Assembly (NCBI RefSeq): GCF_005222785.1
Contig: NZ_STGH01000003.1
Coordinates: 744,001 to 808,000 of the forward strand
Origin: Rhodobacter sp. SY28-1
Lineage (GTDB): Bacteria; Pseudomonadota; Alphaproteobacteria; Rhodobacterales; Rhodobacteraceae
Reading direction: 5' to 3'
Length of the DNA: 64,000 nt
A program made the translations under genes and the position numbers. The notes below the pieces were generated by a model, which was not told the DNA's origin, ran no database searches, and saw nothing but the letters and a program-made list of their open reading frames with translations. Numbering within the stretch: the stretch's first letter is position 1; the number at the start of each line of letters is the position of its first letter. This document shows, one piece after another, positions 27,431 through 37,531 of this stretch.

Positions 27431-28135
27431 TCAGGCCGCCTTCCCCTGCTGCACCGTCGAAACCAGACGCGCCCAGTCTTCGGGCGAGAGCGCCGGGCGC
27501 ACGGCTTCGGTCAAGAGCGCAGAGAAGACCTCGAACGGCATCGACCCGCGCATGGCCGACAACATCGCCGCCCGTTCGCGGTGGCAGAGCGCGCCGACGA
27601 TCAGGCCCATGTAGCCACAGAGGCGCGGCCAGGACAGGGCCGTGACGATGCTGCCTTCGATGCCCTGCAGCTCTTCGTCGGTGAAAAGTGCGTGGAGGGC
27701 ACCGAGTAGCTGGCTTTCCTCTTCGGCCATGTGATGGAGGTCATCGCCGAGAAACCGCGCGTAGCGGAGATAGAGCCGTTCGCCGATGGCAGGTGCCTGG
27801 TCCGCCGCGGCATCCTCAAGCGCACGGCACAGGGTCTCCAGTTCCTCGAAGGCGCGGGAGTGGTCGGCATGGTCTTCCTCGGCTTCGACCAAGGCGGCGG
27901 GGTCGCGGGCAGCGACGGCCGGGTGGATCTTGGTCTCTTCGCTGGCAAGATGGCCAGAGGCCAGATCGAGATACCCCCGCAGCGCCCCGATGGCTTCGCG
28001 GGCCTCGGCCGGTTCGGCGAAGTCGGTGGTGGCCAGCCGGGTCAGCACCTGGCAATGGCCAAGCCGCAGACCACGGTGGACGGCGCGGTAAAGGTCGTGG
28101 CGACCGGGGACGGGAGTGTAAGCTGTCTTCGTCAT
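27431..28135 (-). CDS. Hemerythrin-domain protein
   Basis: A 234-residue cytosolic protein with a hemerythrin HHE four-helix domain. Candidate di-iron ligands are His20, His62/Glu66 (GHLASEE), His89 (EEDHADH) and the DLHHMAEEES segment. Such domains bind O2 or NO or take part in iron-sulfur repair. About 80 extra C-terminal residues have no recognised domain. The ATG at 28135 has AAGGAGCC upstream. It is divergent from a LysR-type regulator that probably controls it. Confidence 0.8.
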   Translation of the reverse strand: MTKTAYTPVPGRHDLYRAVHRGLRLGHCQVLTRLATTDFAEPAEAREAIGALRGYLDLASGHLASEETKIHPAVAARDPAALVEAEEDHADHSRAFEELETLCRALEDAAADQAPAIGERLYLRYARFLGDDLHHMAEEESQLLGALHALFTDEELQGIEGSIVTALSWPRLCGYMGLIVGALCHRERAAMLSAMRGSMPFEVFSALLTEAVRPALSPEDWARLVSTVQQGKAA

Positions 28136-28243
28136 GATGGCTCCTTGATCTCCGGCGCAAGTGCCGGTGGGTCCCTGATACGCCGCTGGCCATTCTTTGA
28201 TCTTTGGGTAATGTTCAAAAAGACTATCCGTCAGGATCAGACA

Positions 28244-29185
28244 ATGGACACGCTTCGTACGATGCGGCTTTTTGTCAGGGTCGTGGAACGCGGCAGCTTT
28301 TCCGGCGCTGCGGTCGATTTCGGTCTGTCGCATGGCATGGCCTCGGCCGCGATCAAGGCGCTGGAAATGCGGTTGGGCGTGGAACTGATCCGCCGCACCA
28401 CCCGGCGCATGGCACTGACGGAGGCGGGCGAGGAATACCTGGACCGCGCGCGCCGCATCCTGTCGGAAGTCGACGCGCTGGACGAAGCCTTTGCCGAGGG
28501 ACGGGGCAAGGTCACGGGGTCGCTGACGTTGCAGGTCCCGGCGGCCTTCGCGCGTCTGGTCCTGTCGCCAAGCCTTGGGGATTTCCTCGACCGGCACCCG
28601 GCGCTGACGCTGCGCGTCATTTCGCGCGACCGGCTGCCGGACATGATCGCCGAGCCCATCGACCTGTTCGTCTACACCGGCCCCCTGCCCGACAGCAGCC
28701 TTTCCTTGCGCAGTCTGGGTCGGTTCCCGATCCTGACGGTCGCCTCGCCCGACTACATCGCCCGGCATGGAGCGCCGCAGACCATCGAGGAGATCGACCG
28801 GCACCGCCAGATCGACATCCTGTCCGCGACGACAGGACGGGTCCTCGACTGGCGCTTCCAGCGGTACGGGCGGCATGTGCCACGGCCGGGTCGGGCCGGC
28901 CTGTCGTTCGAAAGCTCGGAAAGCGCCATTGCCGCCTGCATGGGCGGAGCGGGCGTGATGCAGAACATCTCCTATGCGCTTGCGGACCCGATCGCCTCGG
29001 GTCGGCTGGTGCCGGTGCTGACCGACCACATTGATCCGGGACCAGACCTGTCGCTGCTGACCCGACGACTTCCCCGCCCACCTGCCCGACTGCGCGCGAT
29101 GGTGGCGCATCTGGAACAGGTCGTGCGACAGCGCCGCGAACGGGATGCGGCGCTGATTTCCCCTGCTTTGACCGCCCTATCCTGA
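28244..29185 (+). CDS. LysR-family transcriptional regulator
   Basis: A 313-residue regulator. The N-terminal winged helix-turn-helix reads MDTLRTMRLFVRVVERGSFS... ALEMRLGVELIRRTTRRMALT, and a periplasmic-binding-type effector domain runs from about residue 90. The ATG at 28244 has AGGAT upstream; an in-frame ATG at 28211 has none. The 108-nt gap to the divergent hemerythrin gene contains a TTTGA...TCAAA dyad that could be its site. The effector is unknown. Confidence 0.85.
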   Translation: MDTLRTMRLFVRVVERGSFSGAAVDFGLSHGMASAAIKALEMRLGVELIRRTTRRMALTEAGEEYLDRARRILSEVDALDEAFAEGRGKVTGSLTLQVPAAFARLVLSPSLGDFLDRHPALTLRVISRDRLPDMIAEPIDLFVYTGPLPDSSLSLRSLGRFPILTVASPDYIARHGAPQTIEEIDRHRQIDILSATTGRVLDWRFQRYGRHVPRPGRAGLSFESSESAIAACMGGAGVMQNISYALADPIASGRLVPVLTDHIDPGPDLSLLTRRLPRPPARLRAMVAHLEQVVRQRRERDAALISPALTALS

Positions 29186-29230
29186 CGACCGCCCCCTTGC
29201 GATTCCGGCCCCCATCGCTTACGCGGGCGC

Positions 29231-30805
29231 ATGACCCAAGCCCATGACCGCCTTCTCATCATCGACTTCGGTTCTCAGGTGACGCAGCTGATCGCGCGGC
29301 GCCTGCGCGAGCTGAATGTCTACTGCGAAATCCACCCCTACAACCGCGTGGACGAGGCCTTTCTGCAGGCCTTCGGCCCAAAGGCGGTGATCTTCTCGGG
29401 CGGCCCGGCCTCTGTCTACTGGGACAACGCGCCGATGCCGCCCAAGGGCGTCTTCGATCTGGGGGTCCCGATCCTGGGGATCTGCTACGGTCAGCAGGTG
29501 ATGATGCATTGCCTTGGGGGCCACGTCGAAGGCGGGCATGGCACGGCGGAATTCGGCAAGGCGTTCGTGACGCCCACGGACCTGACGCATCCTTTCCTGG
29601 CTGGCTGGTTCCCGCCCGAGGCAGGCCCGCAGGCGCAGGAACAGGTCTGGATGAGCCATGGCGATCATGTGTCGAAGATCGCTCCGGGTTTCGCGGTTTA
29701 TGGCACCTCGCCCAACGCACCTTTCGCGATCACGGCGGACCCCCAGCGGCATTTCTACGCTGTCCAGTTCCACCCCGAGGTGCACCACACCCCAAAAGGC
29801 GCACAGCTGTACGAAAATTTCGTTCGGCTGGCGGGCTTCAAGGGCGACTGGACGATGGGCGCCTACCGCGAGGAGGCGATCCGCAAGATCCGCGAACAGG
29901 TGGGCGATGCCAAGGTGATCTGCGGGCTGTCGGGCGGAGTGGATTCCTCTGTCGCGGCGGTGCTGATCCACGAGGCGATCGGCGACCAGCTGACTTGCGT
30001 CTTCGTCGACCACGGCCTTCTGCGGCTGGGCGAGGCCGAGCAGGTCGTGACCATGTTCCGCGACCATTACAACATGCCGCTGATCCATGCCGATGAGAGT
30101 GACCTCTTTCTTGGCGCGCTGGAGGGGGTTTCCGACCCCGAGGTGAAACGCAAGACCATTGGCAAGCTGTTCATCGACGTGTTCCAGAAGCACGCGAACG
30201 AGGTCGGCGGCGCGAAGTTCCTGGCGCAGGGGACGCTGTATCCGGACGTGATCGAAAGCGTGTCGTTCAGCGGCGGGCCGTCGGTGACGATCAAGTCGCA
30301 CCACAACGTGGGCGGCCTGCCGGAGAAGATGGGGCTGAAGCTGGTCGAACCGCTGCGCGAGCTGTTCAAGGACGAGGTCCGCGCCCTTGGCCGCGAACTG
30401 GGCCTGCCGGCCAGCTTCATCGGCCGCCATCCCTTTCCCGGCCCAGGCCTTGCCATCCGCTGCCCCGGCGAGATCACCAAAGAGAAGCTCGACATCCTGC
30501 GCCGGGCGGATGCGGTCTACATCGATCAGATCCGCAAGCACGGGCTGTACGACGAGATCTGGCAGGCCTTCGCCGCGATCCTGCCGATGCGGACCGTGGG
30601 GGTAATGGGCGACGGGCGGACCTATGACTATGCGCTGGCGCTGCGCGCCGTTACGAGCGTGGATGGCATGACCGCCGACTATTACCCGTTCACCCACGAC
30701 TTCCTGGGCGAGACTGCCACAAGGATCATCAACGAGGTCAAGGGCGTCAACCGCGTCTTCTACGACTGCACCTCGAAGCCGCCCGGGACGATTGAGTTGG
30801 AATGA
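29231..30805 (+). CDS. guaA: GMP synthase (glutamine-hydrolysing)
   Basis: Converts XMP to GMP with glutamine and ATP. It has 524 residues: class I glutamine amidotransferase domain with Cys85 in GICYGQQ and His in [11 protein letters not shown] pyrophosphatase domain with SGGVDSS, and dimerisation domain ending KPPGTIELE. Full family length. The stop overlaps the next small gene (ATGA). Confidence 0.97.
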   Translation: MTQAHDRLLIIDFGSQVTQLIARRLRELNVYCEIHPYNRVDEAFLQAFGPKAVIFSGGPASVYWDNAPMPPKGVFDLGVPILGICYGQQVMMHCLGGHVEGGHGTAEFGKAFVTPTDLTHPFLAGWFPPEAGPQAQEQVWMSHGDHVSKIAPGFAVYGTSPNAPFAITADPQRHFYAVQFHPEVHHTPKGAQLYENFVRLAGFKGDWTMGAYREEAIRKIREQVGDAKVICGLSGGVDSSVAAVLIHEAIGDQLTCVFVDHGLLRLGEAEQVVTMFRDHYNMPLIHADESDLFLGALEGVSDPEVKRKTIGKLFIDVFQKHANEVGGAKFLAQGTLYPDVIESVSFSGGPSVTIKSHHNVGGLPEKMGLKLVEPLRELFKDEVRALGRELGLPASFIGRHPFPGPGLAIRCPGEITKEKLDILRRADAVYIDQIRKHGLYDEIWQAFAAILPMRTVGVMGDGRTYDYALALRAVTSVDGMTADYYPFTHDFLGETATRIINEVKGVNRVFYDCTSKPPGTIELE

Positions 30806-31074
30806 TCCGGGTCACCGGAACCCTGACCTGTTCGACGGTCGAGGACGCTGACCTTGTCCGGCAGCATTTGCCCGAGCATATCCGGCTTAGCCGGGCCGAA
30901 CCGGGCTGTCTGACGTTCAACGTCGATCCGACCGATGACCCGCTGGTCTGGCGGCTGGACGAAAGCTTTGTCGATCAGGCCGCCTTTGCCGCGCATCAGA
31001 CCCGGACGAGAGTTTCAGTCTGGTATGAAGCGACCGCCGGTCTGAAACGCGATTTCAAAATCCGCGAAGACTGA
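30802..31074 (+). CDS. Antibiotic biosynthesis monooxygenase (ABM) domain protein
   Basis: A 90-residue ferredoxin-like protein. The segments [23 protein letters not shown] and [16 protein letters not shown] fit the ABM/quinol-monooxygenase fold. Members act as cofactor-independent monooxygenases or as dimeric scaffolds, and no ligand can be inferred. It is translationally coupled to guaA. Confidence 0.75.
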   Translation: MIRVTGTLTCSTVEDADLVRQHLPEHIRLSRAEPGCLTFNVDPTDDPLVWRLDESFVDQAAFAAHQTRTRVSVWYEATAGLKRDFKIRED

Positions 31075-31080
31075 CCGCCG

Positions 31081-31674
31081 TCAGAAACGCCCATGCCGAG
31101 CGATTTCGGCCATGGCTTTCCGGCCGCTGGGCTTTTCCCGGGCGGCAAGGTCGTCCGGCAGCGCCTCGACCGGGCCCTGTTCCCCGACCGCCACGGCGCA
31201 GTGCAGCGTGTGCCCCGCGGGCAGTTGCACGGCGGCTGCGAGCCGGTCCCTGTCGAACCCGCCCATCGCATGGGCGACCAGTCCCATCGCATGCGCCTGC
31301 AGCGCCAGGCTCATCCAGGCGGCGCCGGTGTCGAAACCGGCGGTGCGATTTGGAACCTCGACCCCGTCGCGGTTCAGCATCGTGTCTTTCGAGGCTACGA
31401 CGACCAGCGCAGCGGCCTTGCCGGTCCAGATCAGGTTGTTGCCGGTCAGGCAGGCATGCAGGCTGTCGAACGCGGCCTCGCCCCGCCGCGCCCAGACCAG
31501 CCGCCAGGGTTGGTGGTTCGAGGCCGAAGGGGCCCAGCGGGCAGCCTCAAGCAGCGACATCACCTCGGCCTCGCTCAGGGCGCGGTCGGTGAAGGACCGG
31601 GGTGACCAGCGGCCCGGAAACTGCGGCGCGACGGGATGGTCGGGCTGGCGGGTCGGGGTCAGATCAAGGCTCAT
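31081..31674 (-). CDS. Nitroreductase family protein
   Basis: A 197-residue FMN-dependent oxidoreductase of the nitroreductase superfamily. FMN contacts are suggested by WSPRSFTDRALSEAEV, EAARWAPSASNHQPW and GAAWMSLALQAHAMGL. The ATG at 31674 is preceded by GAAGGA; longer in-frame forms add non-conserved sequence. It converges on the ABM gene with a 6-nt gap. The natural substrate is unknown. Confidence 0.88.
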   Translation of the reverse strand: MSLDLTPTRQPDHPVAPQFPGRWSPRSFTDRALSEAEVMSLLEAARWAPSASNHQPWRLVWARRGEAAFDSLHACLTGNNLIWTGKAAALVVVASKDTMLNRDGVEVPNRTAGFDTGAAWMSLALQAHAMGLVAHAMGGFDRDRLAAAVQLPAGHTLHCAVAVGEQGPVEALPDDLAAREKPSGRKAMAEIARHGRF

Positions 31675-31832
31675 CAAGGGGGGTCCTTCCAGTGCTTTGA
31701 CGGGAGGTAGGGTCGCCATGGGCGCAAGGCAACCGCGCTGCGCTGCGAACGCCTGTGTGCCTGCGCACATATCCCCGGCGACAGGGCCCTGCGGCCATGC
31801 CATCATCGCGCCGGTGACGGGAGGATGGGCGC

Positions 31833-32831
31833 ATGCGGGCAGTTCAGTTGCGAGGAGTCGGCGACATCGCCGCGGTCGAGGTCCCGGACCCAGAGCCAAA
31901 GGCGGGAGAGGTTCTGGTGCGCGTTCTGGCAGCAGGGATCTGCGGGACCGACCGGCACCTGCTTAAGGGCGAGTTCCCCTGTGCGCCTCCCGTGACCCTG
32001 GGGCATGAATTCTGCGGCGAGGTGATCGCGGTCGGCGAGGGCGTCACGATGCCGATAGGCACGCGCATCGCTTGCGACCCGAACATCGCCTGCGGCACCT
32101 GCGACGCGTGCCTGCGCGGGAGGGTGAACCTCTGCGCGCGGAACGTCGCCATCGGCATCCATCGCAACGGCGGCTTTTCCGAGTTTGCCACCCTGCCCGC
32201 CCATCGCGCCTTGCCGGTCGGCGATCTTGACCCCGAGACGGCGGCCTTTGCCGAGCCCCTGGCCTGCACGCTGCACGGGCTGGACATCGGCGCGCCGGTT
32301 CCGGGGGAAAAGGTGGTGGTGCTGGGCGGCGGGGTCATCGGGCTTTTGGCGGTTCAACTGGCGCGGAACGCGGGGGCCGAGGTGGTGCTGGTCACCCGTC
32401 ACCCGGACAAACGGCAGTTGGCCGAGAGACTGGGGGCCAGGGCAACCGCAGCGACGCTGGAAAATGCTCTGGCGATCCTGCCGGGTGGGGCCGATCTGGT
32501 TCTGGAATGTGCCGGGGTGGCGGAGACGGTGGAAATGGCGCCCCGGGTGACACGCGCCGGAGGGCGGATCGTGGTTCTGGGTGTGCTGCCAAAGGGGGAA
32601 AGGGTGAGGATCGAGCCGTTCGACCTTTTGTTCCGCGAGATCAATGTTTTGCACAGCTTTCTGAACCCGTTCACCCAGTCGCGTGCCATCGACATGCTGC
32701 GGCTTGGGCAGGTCGAGGTCGGGCCGCTGATCTCACTCCGGGTGGGCCTGGGGGATGCGGCGCGCGCCATCGCGGAGCCAGCCCGCCAGGGCGAAGTGAA
32801 GGTTCTGGTGCTTCCCGGTCAGGGAGACTGA
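31833..32831 (+). CDS. Zinc-dependent medium-chain alcohol dehydrogenase
   Basis: A 332-residue MDR protein. Catalytic zinc ligands are in GICGTDRHLLKGEF and GHEFCGE. The structural zinc loop is CGTCDACLRGRVNLC. The NAD-binding site is VVLGGGVIGLLAVQLAR. The closest character is the sorbitol/threonine dehydrogenase branch, with no neighbour that defines a substrate. GGAGGA precedes the ATG. It is divergent from the nitroreductase gene. Confidence 0.88.
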   Translation: MRAVQLRGVGDIAAVEVPDPEPKAGEVLVRVLAAGICGTDRHLLKGEFPCAPPVTLGHEFCGEVIAVGEGVTMPIGTRIACDPNIACGTCDACLRGRVNLCARNVAIGIHRNGGFSEFATLPAHRALPVGDLDPETAAFAEPLACTLHGLDIGAPVPGEKVVVLGGGVIGLLAVQLARNAGAEVVLVTRHPDKRQLAERLGARATAATLENALAILPGGADLVLECAGVAETVEMAPRVTRAGGRIVVLGVLPKGERVRIEPFDLLFREINVLHSFLNPFTQSRAIDMLRLGQVEVGPLISLRVGLGDAARAIAEPARQGEVKVLVLPGQGD

Positions 32832-32886
32832 CGCAGCGCGCGGGGCTGGACTGGACATTTCCGGGCCGCGGGGCGACCTTGCGCCC

Positions 32887-33780
32887 ATGACCGTCCCGAA
32901 CCGCCCGCTTGCCGCCGCCGCCTGGATGACCGGGGCCATTGCCGCCTTTACCGCCATGGCGATTGCGACGCGGCAGATCAAAGGCGTGCACGACACGTTC
33001 GAGATCCTCGCCTTCCGGTCGATGATCGGCTGGGTGATCGTGCTGGCCTGTGGCCTGGCGCTGCGTCAGTTGGGCCGGGTGCGCACCGACAGGCTGGGTA
33101 GCCATGTGCTGCGCAACCTCTTCCACTTCTCGGGCCAGTCGCTGTGGTTCTACGCGGTGACCGTGATCCCGCTGGCCCAGGTCTTCGCGCTGGAATTCAC
33201 CTCGCCGATCTGGGTGATCCTCTTGTCGCCGGTGTTCCTGGGCGAGCGGCTGACCCGACGCAAGCTGGCGGCGGCGGCGCTGGGGTTTGCCGGGGTGCTG
33301 ATTGTCGCCCGACCGGGCTTTGGCACCGTCGAGCCCGGCGTCATCGCCGCGGCGGGGGCGGCGGTGTTCTTTGCGGCCACCGCCCTGATGACCAAGGCGC
33401 TGACGCGGGGTGAGGCGATCATCTCGATCCTGTTCTGGCTGACGCTCATGCAGGCCATCCTCGGCACTGTGGCGATGGTCTTGCATGGCCCGGTCATCTT
33501 GCCCACGTCCGCCACCGTTCCCTGGCTGGTGCTGATCGCCATTGCCGGGATCACCGCGCATCTGTGCCTGACCACCGCCCTGAGCCTGGCCCCGGCCAGC
33601 GTCGTGGTTCCGGTGGACTTTGCCCGCCTGCCAATCATCGCGGTTGTCGGGGCAGCCTTCTACAATGAACCCCTTGAGCTGGCATTGTTTGCTGGCGCGG
33701 GGCTAATCTTCCTGGGCATCTGGCTGACTCTGGGGGGTGGGGCGTCCCGGCCACAGGGCGCAGAGGTCACAAAACCGTGA
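32887..33780 (+). CDS. DMT-superfamily (EamA) transporter
   Basis: A 297-residue inner-membrane protein with ten predicted helices in two EamA repeats (about 10-140 and 150-285). Typical blocks are FEILAFRSMIGWVIVL and FTSPIWVILLSPVFLGERLTRRK. It exports small metabolites or amino acids, substrate unknown. It is 55 nt downstream of the alcohol dehydrogenase gene and possibly co-transcribed. Confidence 0.88.
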   Translation: MTVPNRPLAAAAWMTGAIAAFTAMAIATRQIKGVHDTFEILAFRSMIGWVIVLACGLALRQLGRVRTDRLGSHVLRNLFHFSGQSLWFYAVTVIPLAQVFALEFTSPIWVILLSPVFLGERLTRRKLAAAALGFAGVLIVARPGFGTVEPGVIAAAGAAVFFAATALMTKALTRGEAIISILFWLTLMQAILGTVAMVLHGPVILPTSATVPWLVLIAIAGITAHLCLTTALSLAPASVVVPVDFARLPIIAVVGAAFYNEPLELALFAGAGLIFLGIWLTLGGGASRPQGAEVTKP

Positions 33781-33873
33781 CGTGGCGTCATTGATTGACC
33801 CAAAATGTCGCAGGGCTTAGCCTTTTCTACAGGGGGAATTCCCGGGTGGGGGTTCAAGTTGAGGGATACCAGG

Positions 33874-34944
33874 ATGAAACGAATTCTCATGGCGTCAGTC
33901 GCCGTGGTCACAGGTGCAACGGGGGCCCTGGCAGGCGGCGTTGAACGGTCAACGCAGTCGGTCGCTATCCTGTTCGAACAGGGCCGCTATGCCGAACTGA
34001 GTTTTGGACGCTTTGATCCGAGCGTCACGGGCGGTGTCGGACCGGGGGGGATCATTTCCTCGGGCGACATGGCGGGGGGCTACAACTCCTGGAGCCTTGG
34101 CTACAAGATGGACATCGGCGATCGCATGGCCTTTGCGATGATCCTGGATCAGCCGATCGGCGCGGATGTGAACTATCCGGCCAGCGCGGCGCCCTATCCG
34201 CTCGCCGGATCGACCGCAAAGCTGACCTCCAGCGCGCTGACTGCGCTTCTGAGCTACCAGTTTGACAACAATGTCTCGGTTTATGGCGGCCTTCGCTATG
34301 AAACCGTGCATGGCGAAGTCGCGCTGCCCTTCCTTGGGTACACCCTGGACACCAACCACGACTCCGAACTGGGCTATGTTGTGGGTGTTGCTTGGGAAAA
34401 GCCTGAAATCGCCGCCCGGGTTGCGCTGACGTACAACTCTGCGATCAATCATTCGCTGCAATCGGTCGAAGGTGGGGTGACTACGGCGGGCTTCGACACC
34501 GAGGTGCCGCAGTCTGTCAACCTGGAGTTCCAGACCGGGATCGCCAAGGACACCCTTCTGTTCGGCTCGATCCGTTGGGTTGACTGGACGGCCTTCATTA
34601 TCGACCCGCCGGCCTATCCGGCGCCGCTTGGCAACCTTGTCGACTACGCAAGCGACCGCGTGACCTACAACCTTGGCGTCGGTCGCCGGTTCAATGAGAA
34701 CTGGTCGGCAGCGGTGACAGTTGGTTACGAACGGCCGGATGGGGCGACGACTGGAAACCTAGGCCCGACCGACGGAATGAGAAGCATCGGCCTGGCCGCG
34801 ACCTATACGATGGACAACATGAAGATCACTGGCGGCGTCCGCTATGTCGATCTTGGCGATGCGACCACCAATCCGCCGGTCAGTGGCGTGTTCACCGACA
34901 ACAGCGGGGTCGGCGTCGGCATCAAGATCGGCTATTCCTTCTGA
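33874..34944 (+). CDS. OmpP1/FadL-family outer-membrane transporter
   Basis: A 356-residue protein with signal peptide MKRILMASVAVVTGATGALA, then GGVERSTQSVAILFEQG, the N-terminal hatch region typical of FadL, and a 14-strand-like barrel ending YSF. It imports long-chain fatty acids or other hydrophobic compounds across the outer membrane. The ATG at 33874 follows CAGG. A strong terminator follows. Confidence 0.85.
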   Translation: MKRILMASVAVVTGATGALAGGVERSTQSVAILFEQGRYAELSFGRFDPSVTGGVGPGGIISSGDMAGGYNSWSLGYKMDIGDRMAFAMILDQPIGADVNYPASAAPYPLAGSTAKLTSSALTALLSYQFDNNVSVYGGLRYETVHGEVALPFLGYTLDTNHDSELGYVVGVAWEKPEIAARVALTYNSAINHSLQSVEGGVTTAGFDTEVPQSVNLEFQTGIAKDTLLFGSIRWVDWTAFIIDPPAYPAPLGNLVDYASDRVTYNLGVGRRFNENWSAAVTVGYERPDGATTGNLGPTDGMRSIGLAATYTMDNMKITGGVRYVDLGDATTNPPVSGVFTDNSGVGVGIKIGYSF

Positions 34945-34966
34945 ACCGATCGTCTTCCACAAACAC

Positions 34967-34996
34967 ACCCCGCCCCTTCGCCCGGGCGGGGTTTTT
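34967..34996 (+). terminator. Rho-independent terminator after fadL-like gene
   Basis: Stem ACCCCGCCC/GGGCGGGGT, 9 bp with an 8-nt loop, followed by TTTTT. Confidence 0.85.
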
Positions 34997-35047
34997 CGTT
35001 GTGAAGGCTCCGTCCCGGCGCTAACAGGGGCGCGATGAGGTGACGCG

Positions 35048-35905
35048 ATGATCTATCCTTCTGGCCGCGACTATCTGGCCGCCCCGCGCAAGCGTGTCAT
35101 GCTGTTCGGCATGTCCGGTCTGGGAAAGACGTATCTTTCCAACCTCTTGCGCGCCCGGGGCGACTGGTTCCACTACTCGGTCGATTACCGGATCGGCACC
35201 CGCTACATGGGTGAATACATCGCCGACAACTTCAAGCGCGAGGCGATGAAGGTCCCGCTTCTGCGTGAGCTTCTGATGACCGATTCTGTCTATATCGCGT
35301 CGAACATCACGTTCGACAACCTTGCGCCGCTGTCGACCTATCTGGGCAAGCCCGGCGATCCGGCCAAGGGGGGCGTGCCCTTTGCCGAATACATGAAGCG
35401 GCAAGAGCAGCATCGGGTCGCGGAAGTGGCTGCGACGCTGGATACGGCACGGTTCATGGAACGCGCAGAGGAGATATACGGCTATCCGAACTTTGTCGGC
35501 GATACTTCGGGGTCGATCTGCGAAGTGGTCGAGGCCGAGGATCCGCAAGATCCGGTGATGCGGCAACTGGCAGACACGCTGCTTCTGGTCTGGATCAAGG
35601 GCTCGGACGCCCACACGGCGGAACTCGTGCGCCGCTTTGATCGTGCGCCGAAGCCGATGTACTACCAGCCGCATTTCCTTCATGCGGCCTGGGAGGAATA
35701 CCGCGCAACCCATTATGTTTCCGAAGAAACCTGCGATCCCGACCATTTTGTCCGCTGGACTTACGCCCGCGCCCTGGCCCATCGCCAGCCCCGCTACGCC
35801 GCCATGGCCCGCTGGGGCGTGACGGTCACGGCCGAGGAGGTGGCAGAGGTCAGCACGGCGGCGGATTTCGATACGCTTCTGGCCCGCGCCATCGACCGGG
35901 CCTAA
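35048..35905 (+). CDS. P-loop ATPase of unknown function
   Basis: A 285-residue soluble protein with Walker A GMSGLGKT (21-28) right after a beta strand VMLFG, so it is a P-loop NTPase, possibly kinase-like. TLLLVWIKG around 180-190 could be the Walker B strand. The middle part (STYLGKPGDPAKGGVPFAEY) and acidic and aromatic patches do not match a family I can name. GAGGTGA precedes the ATG. It converges with a secreted Cys-rich protein, the two stops overlapping by 2 nt. Confidence 0.7.
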   Translation: MIYPSGRDYLAAPRKRVMLFGMSGLGKTYLSNLLRARGDWFHYSVDYRIGTRYMGEYIADNFKREAMKVPLLRELLMTDSVYIASNITFDNLAPLSTYLGKPGDPAKGGVPFAEYMKRQEQHRVAEVAATLDTARFMERAEEIYGYPNFVGDTSGSICEVVEAEDPQDPVMRQLADTLLLVWIKGSDAHTAELVRRFDRAPKPMYYQPHFLHAAWEEYRATHYVSEETCDPDHFVRWTYARALAHRQPRYAAMARWGVTVTAEEVAEVSTAADFDTLLARAIDRA

Positions 35906-36492
35906 AGCCCGCAGGCGGCCCGAGCGGCGCTGATGGCCTCCTGGGCACCGGCCATGCCGAACTGCCCAAGCGACCAGCCCGCGCCATTCCGCAGCTCAAC
36001 CCGCCTTGCCAGGGCAATAAGGCCCGGCAGCGGCGAACCCGGGTCTAGCCGCGAGGTGTAGCCCCCGGCCGAGACGTCGAACCACAGGCCCAGCACCTGC
36101 CCGTCGATGTCCACCGAAATGACGGCGGCGGGGCCTTCGACCTGCCCGGTCAGGAGCAGGTTCTGCGTGCCGCTGGCGTCGCAGGTGTAGTAGAGGAAGT
36201 TGTCGGTTTCGGCCGCATACTGGCCGGCGAAGAAGCCCTGCCCGTCCTGGGTCGCCCCGCTGCCCCAGGGCGGACCGGCAGGGACCACAGGCGGAGCAAC
36301 CGGCTGCGGTGCTGGGGTGGCGACCGGGTCGTTGCATCTTGCGGCCACGCATTGCTGGTATTCCGCACTCTCCGCCCCCGGACTGTCGGCCAGGCAACGC
36401 CAGACGCAGCGCTGGACCTCCATCGCGTCGTCATCCTGCGCCAGGGCGACCCCAGGGCACAGCAGCAGCATCAAGACCAGGACCCGACCCAT
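35902..36492 (-). CDS. Secreted Cys-rich hypothetical protein
   Basis: A 196-residue protein with signal peptide MGRVLVLMLLLCPGVALA. A short Cys cluster near the N-terminus (CVWRC... CVAARC) probably forms disulfides. A Pro-rich linker then leads to a beta-rich domain (about 75-196) ending with a Cys. No family is recognised. I chose the ATG at 36492 because it begins the signal peptide. Confidence 0.6.
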   Translation of the reverse strand: MGRVLVLMLLLCPGVALAQDDDAMEVQRCVWRCLADSPGAESAEYQQCVAARCNDPVATPAPQPVAPPVVPAGPPWGSGATQDGQGFFAGQYAAETDNFLYYTCDASGTQNLLLTGQVEGPAAVISVDIDGQVLGLWFDVSAGGYTSRLDPGSPLPGLIALARRVELRNGAGWSLGQFGMAGAQEAISAARAACGL

Positions 36493-36613
36493 GCGCACCT
36501 CATACTTTCCCTTGATCCTGCAAGAGCCGTGCAGGCCTGGCAAGCCACCCGGCCTTGCTGAGACCGCGAATTTCCCCTAGCTCTGTCGGCTCAGTCGCCC
36601 AAGGACCTCGACC

Positions 36614-37531
36614 ATGCCAATCACGCTTCCCGAAACCCTGCCCGCCTATGACGTGCTGCGGTCCGAGGGCGTCATGGTCATGTCCCCCGACCGCGCCGCG
36701 CACCAGGATATCCGGCCCTTGCGGATCGGGCTGTTGAACCTGATGCCGAAGAAGATCCAGACGGAAAACCAGTTCGCCCGGCTGATCGGCGCCACGCCGC
36801 TGCAGATCGACCTGCACCTGATCCGCATGTCGGAACACACGACGAAGAACACCGCCGCCGAGCATATGGCCACCTTCTACCGCCCCTTTCAGGCGGTGAA
36901 GGGCGAGAAGTTCGACGGTCTCATTATCACCGGCGCGCCAATCGAGCATCTGCCGTTCGAAGAAGTCACCTATTGGGATGAGTTGTGCGAGGTCATGGAC
37001 TGGACCCAGACCAACGTGCAGTCGACCTTCGGCGTCTGCTGGGGCGGCATGGCGATGATCAACCATTTCCACGGCGTGCAGAAGCACATGTTGGACCACA
37101 AGGCCTTCGGCTGCTTCCGCCACCAGAACCTGGCCCCGACCTCGCCCTACTTGCGGGGGTTCTCGGATGATTTCGTCATCCCGGTCAGCCGCTGGACCGA
37201 GATGAAACAGGCCGAGATCGACGCGGCCCCTGGGCTGAAAACCCTGCTCGGGTCGGACGAGGTCGGCCCCTGCCTGGTCGAGGATGCAGCGCACCGGGCG
37301 CTTTATATCTTCAACCACTTCGAATACGACAGCGATACGCTGAAGCAGGAATACGACCGCGACGTGGCCAATGGCACGCCGATCAACGTGCCCCTGAACT
37401 ACTACCCGGATGACAACCCCGCGCGGCCGCCGCTGAACCGGTGGAGAAGCCACGCCCACCTGCTATATGGCAACTGGATCAACGAGATCTATCAGTCCAC
37501 GCCTTATGACATTTCGCAGATTGGCAACTAG
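36614..37531 (+). CDS. metA: Homoserine O-acetyltransferase, MetA type
   Basis: First step of methionine synthesis by the MetA fold, 305 residues. Catalytic Cys142 lies in [12 protein letters not shown], and the His-x-Glu site is in FNHFEYD. Residue 111 is Glu ([12 protein letters not shown]). In studied MetA enzymes Glu at this position goes with acetyl-CoA use and Gly with succinyl-CoA, so the enzyme is probably an acetyltransferase (metAA). I saw no SAM-II riboswitch in the 121-nt upstream gap. Confidence 0.93.
   Translation: MPITLPETLPAYDVLRSEGVMVMSPDRAAHQDIRPLRIGLLNLMPKKIQTENQFARLIGATPLQIDLHLIRMSEHTTKNTAAEHMATFYRPFQAVKGEKFDGLIITGAPIEHLPFEEVTYWDELCEVMDWTQTNVQSTFGVCWGGMAMINHFHGVQKHMLDHKAFGCFRHQNLAPTSPYLRGFSDDFVIPVSRWTEMKQAEIDAAPGLKTLLGSDEVGPCLVEDAAHRALYIFNHFEYDSDTLKQEYDRDVANGTPINVPLNYYPDDNPARPPLNRWRSHAHLLYGNWINEIYQSTPYDISQIGN

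Noticed and set aside
32671-33561. 296-codon minus-strand frame opposite the EamA gene
   Set aside because: Composition is dominated by Arg, Gly, His and Pro and the plus-strand transporter is convincing; shadow frame.
36493-36613. SAM-II riboswitch upstream of metA
   Set aside because: The 121-nt gap lacks the conserved core and pseudoknot sequences of this alphaproteobacterial riboswitch; only an ordinary leader is visible.
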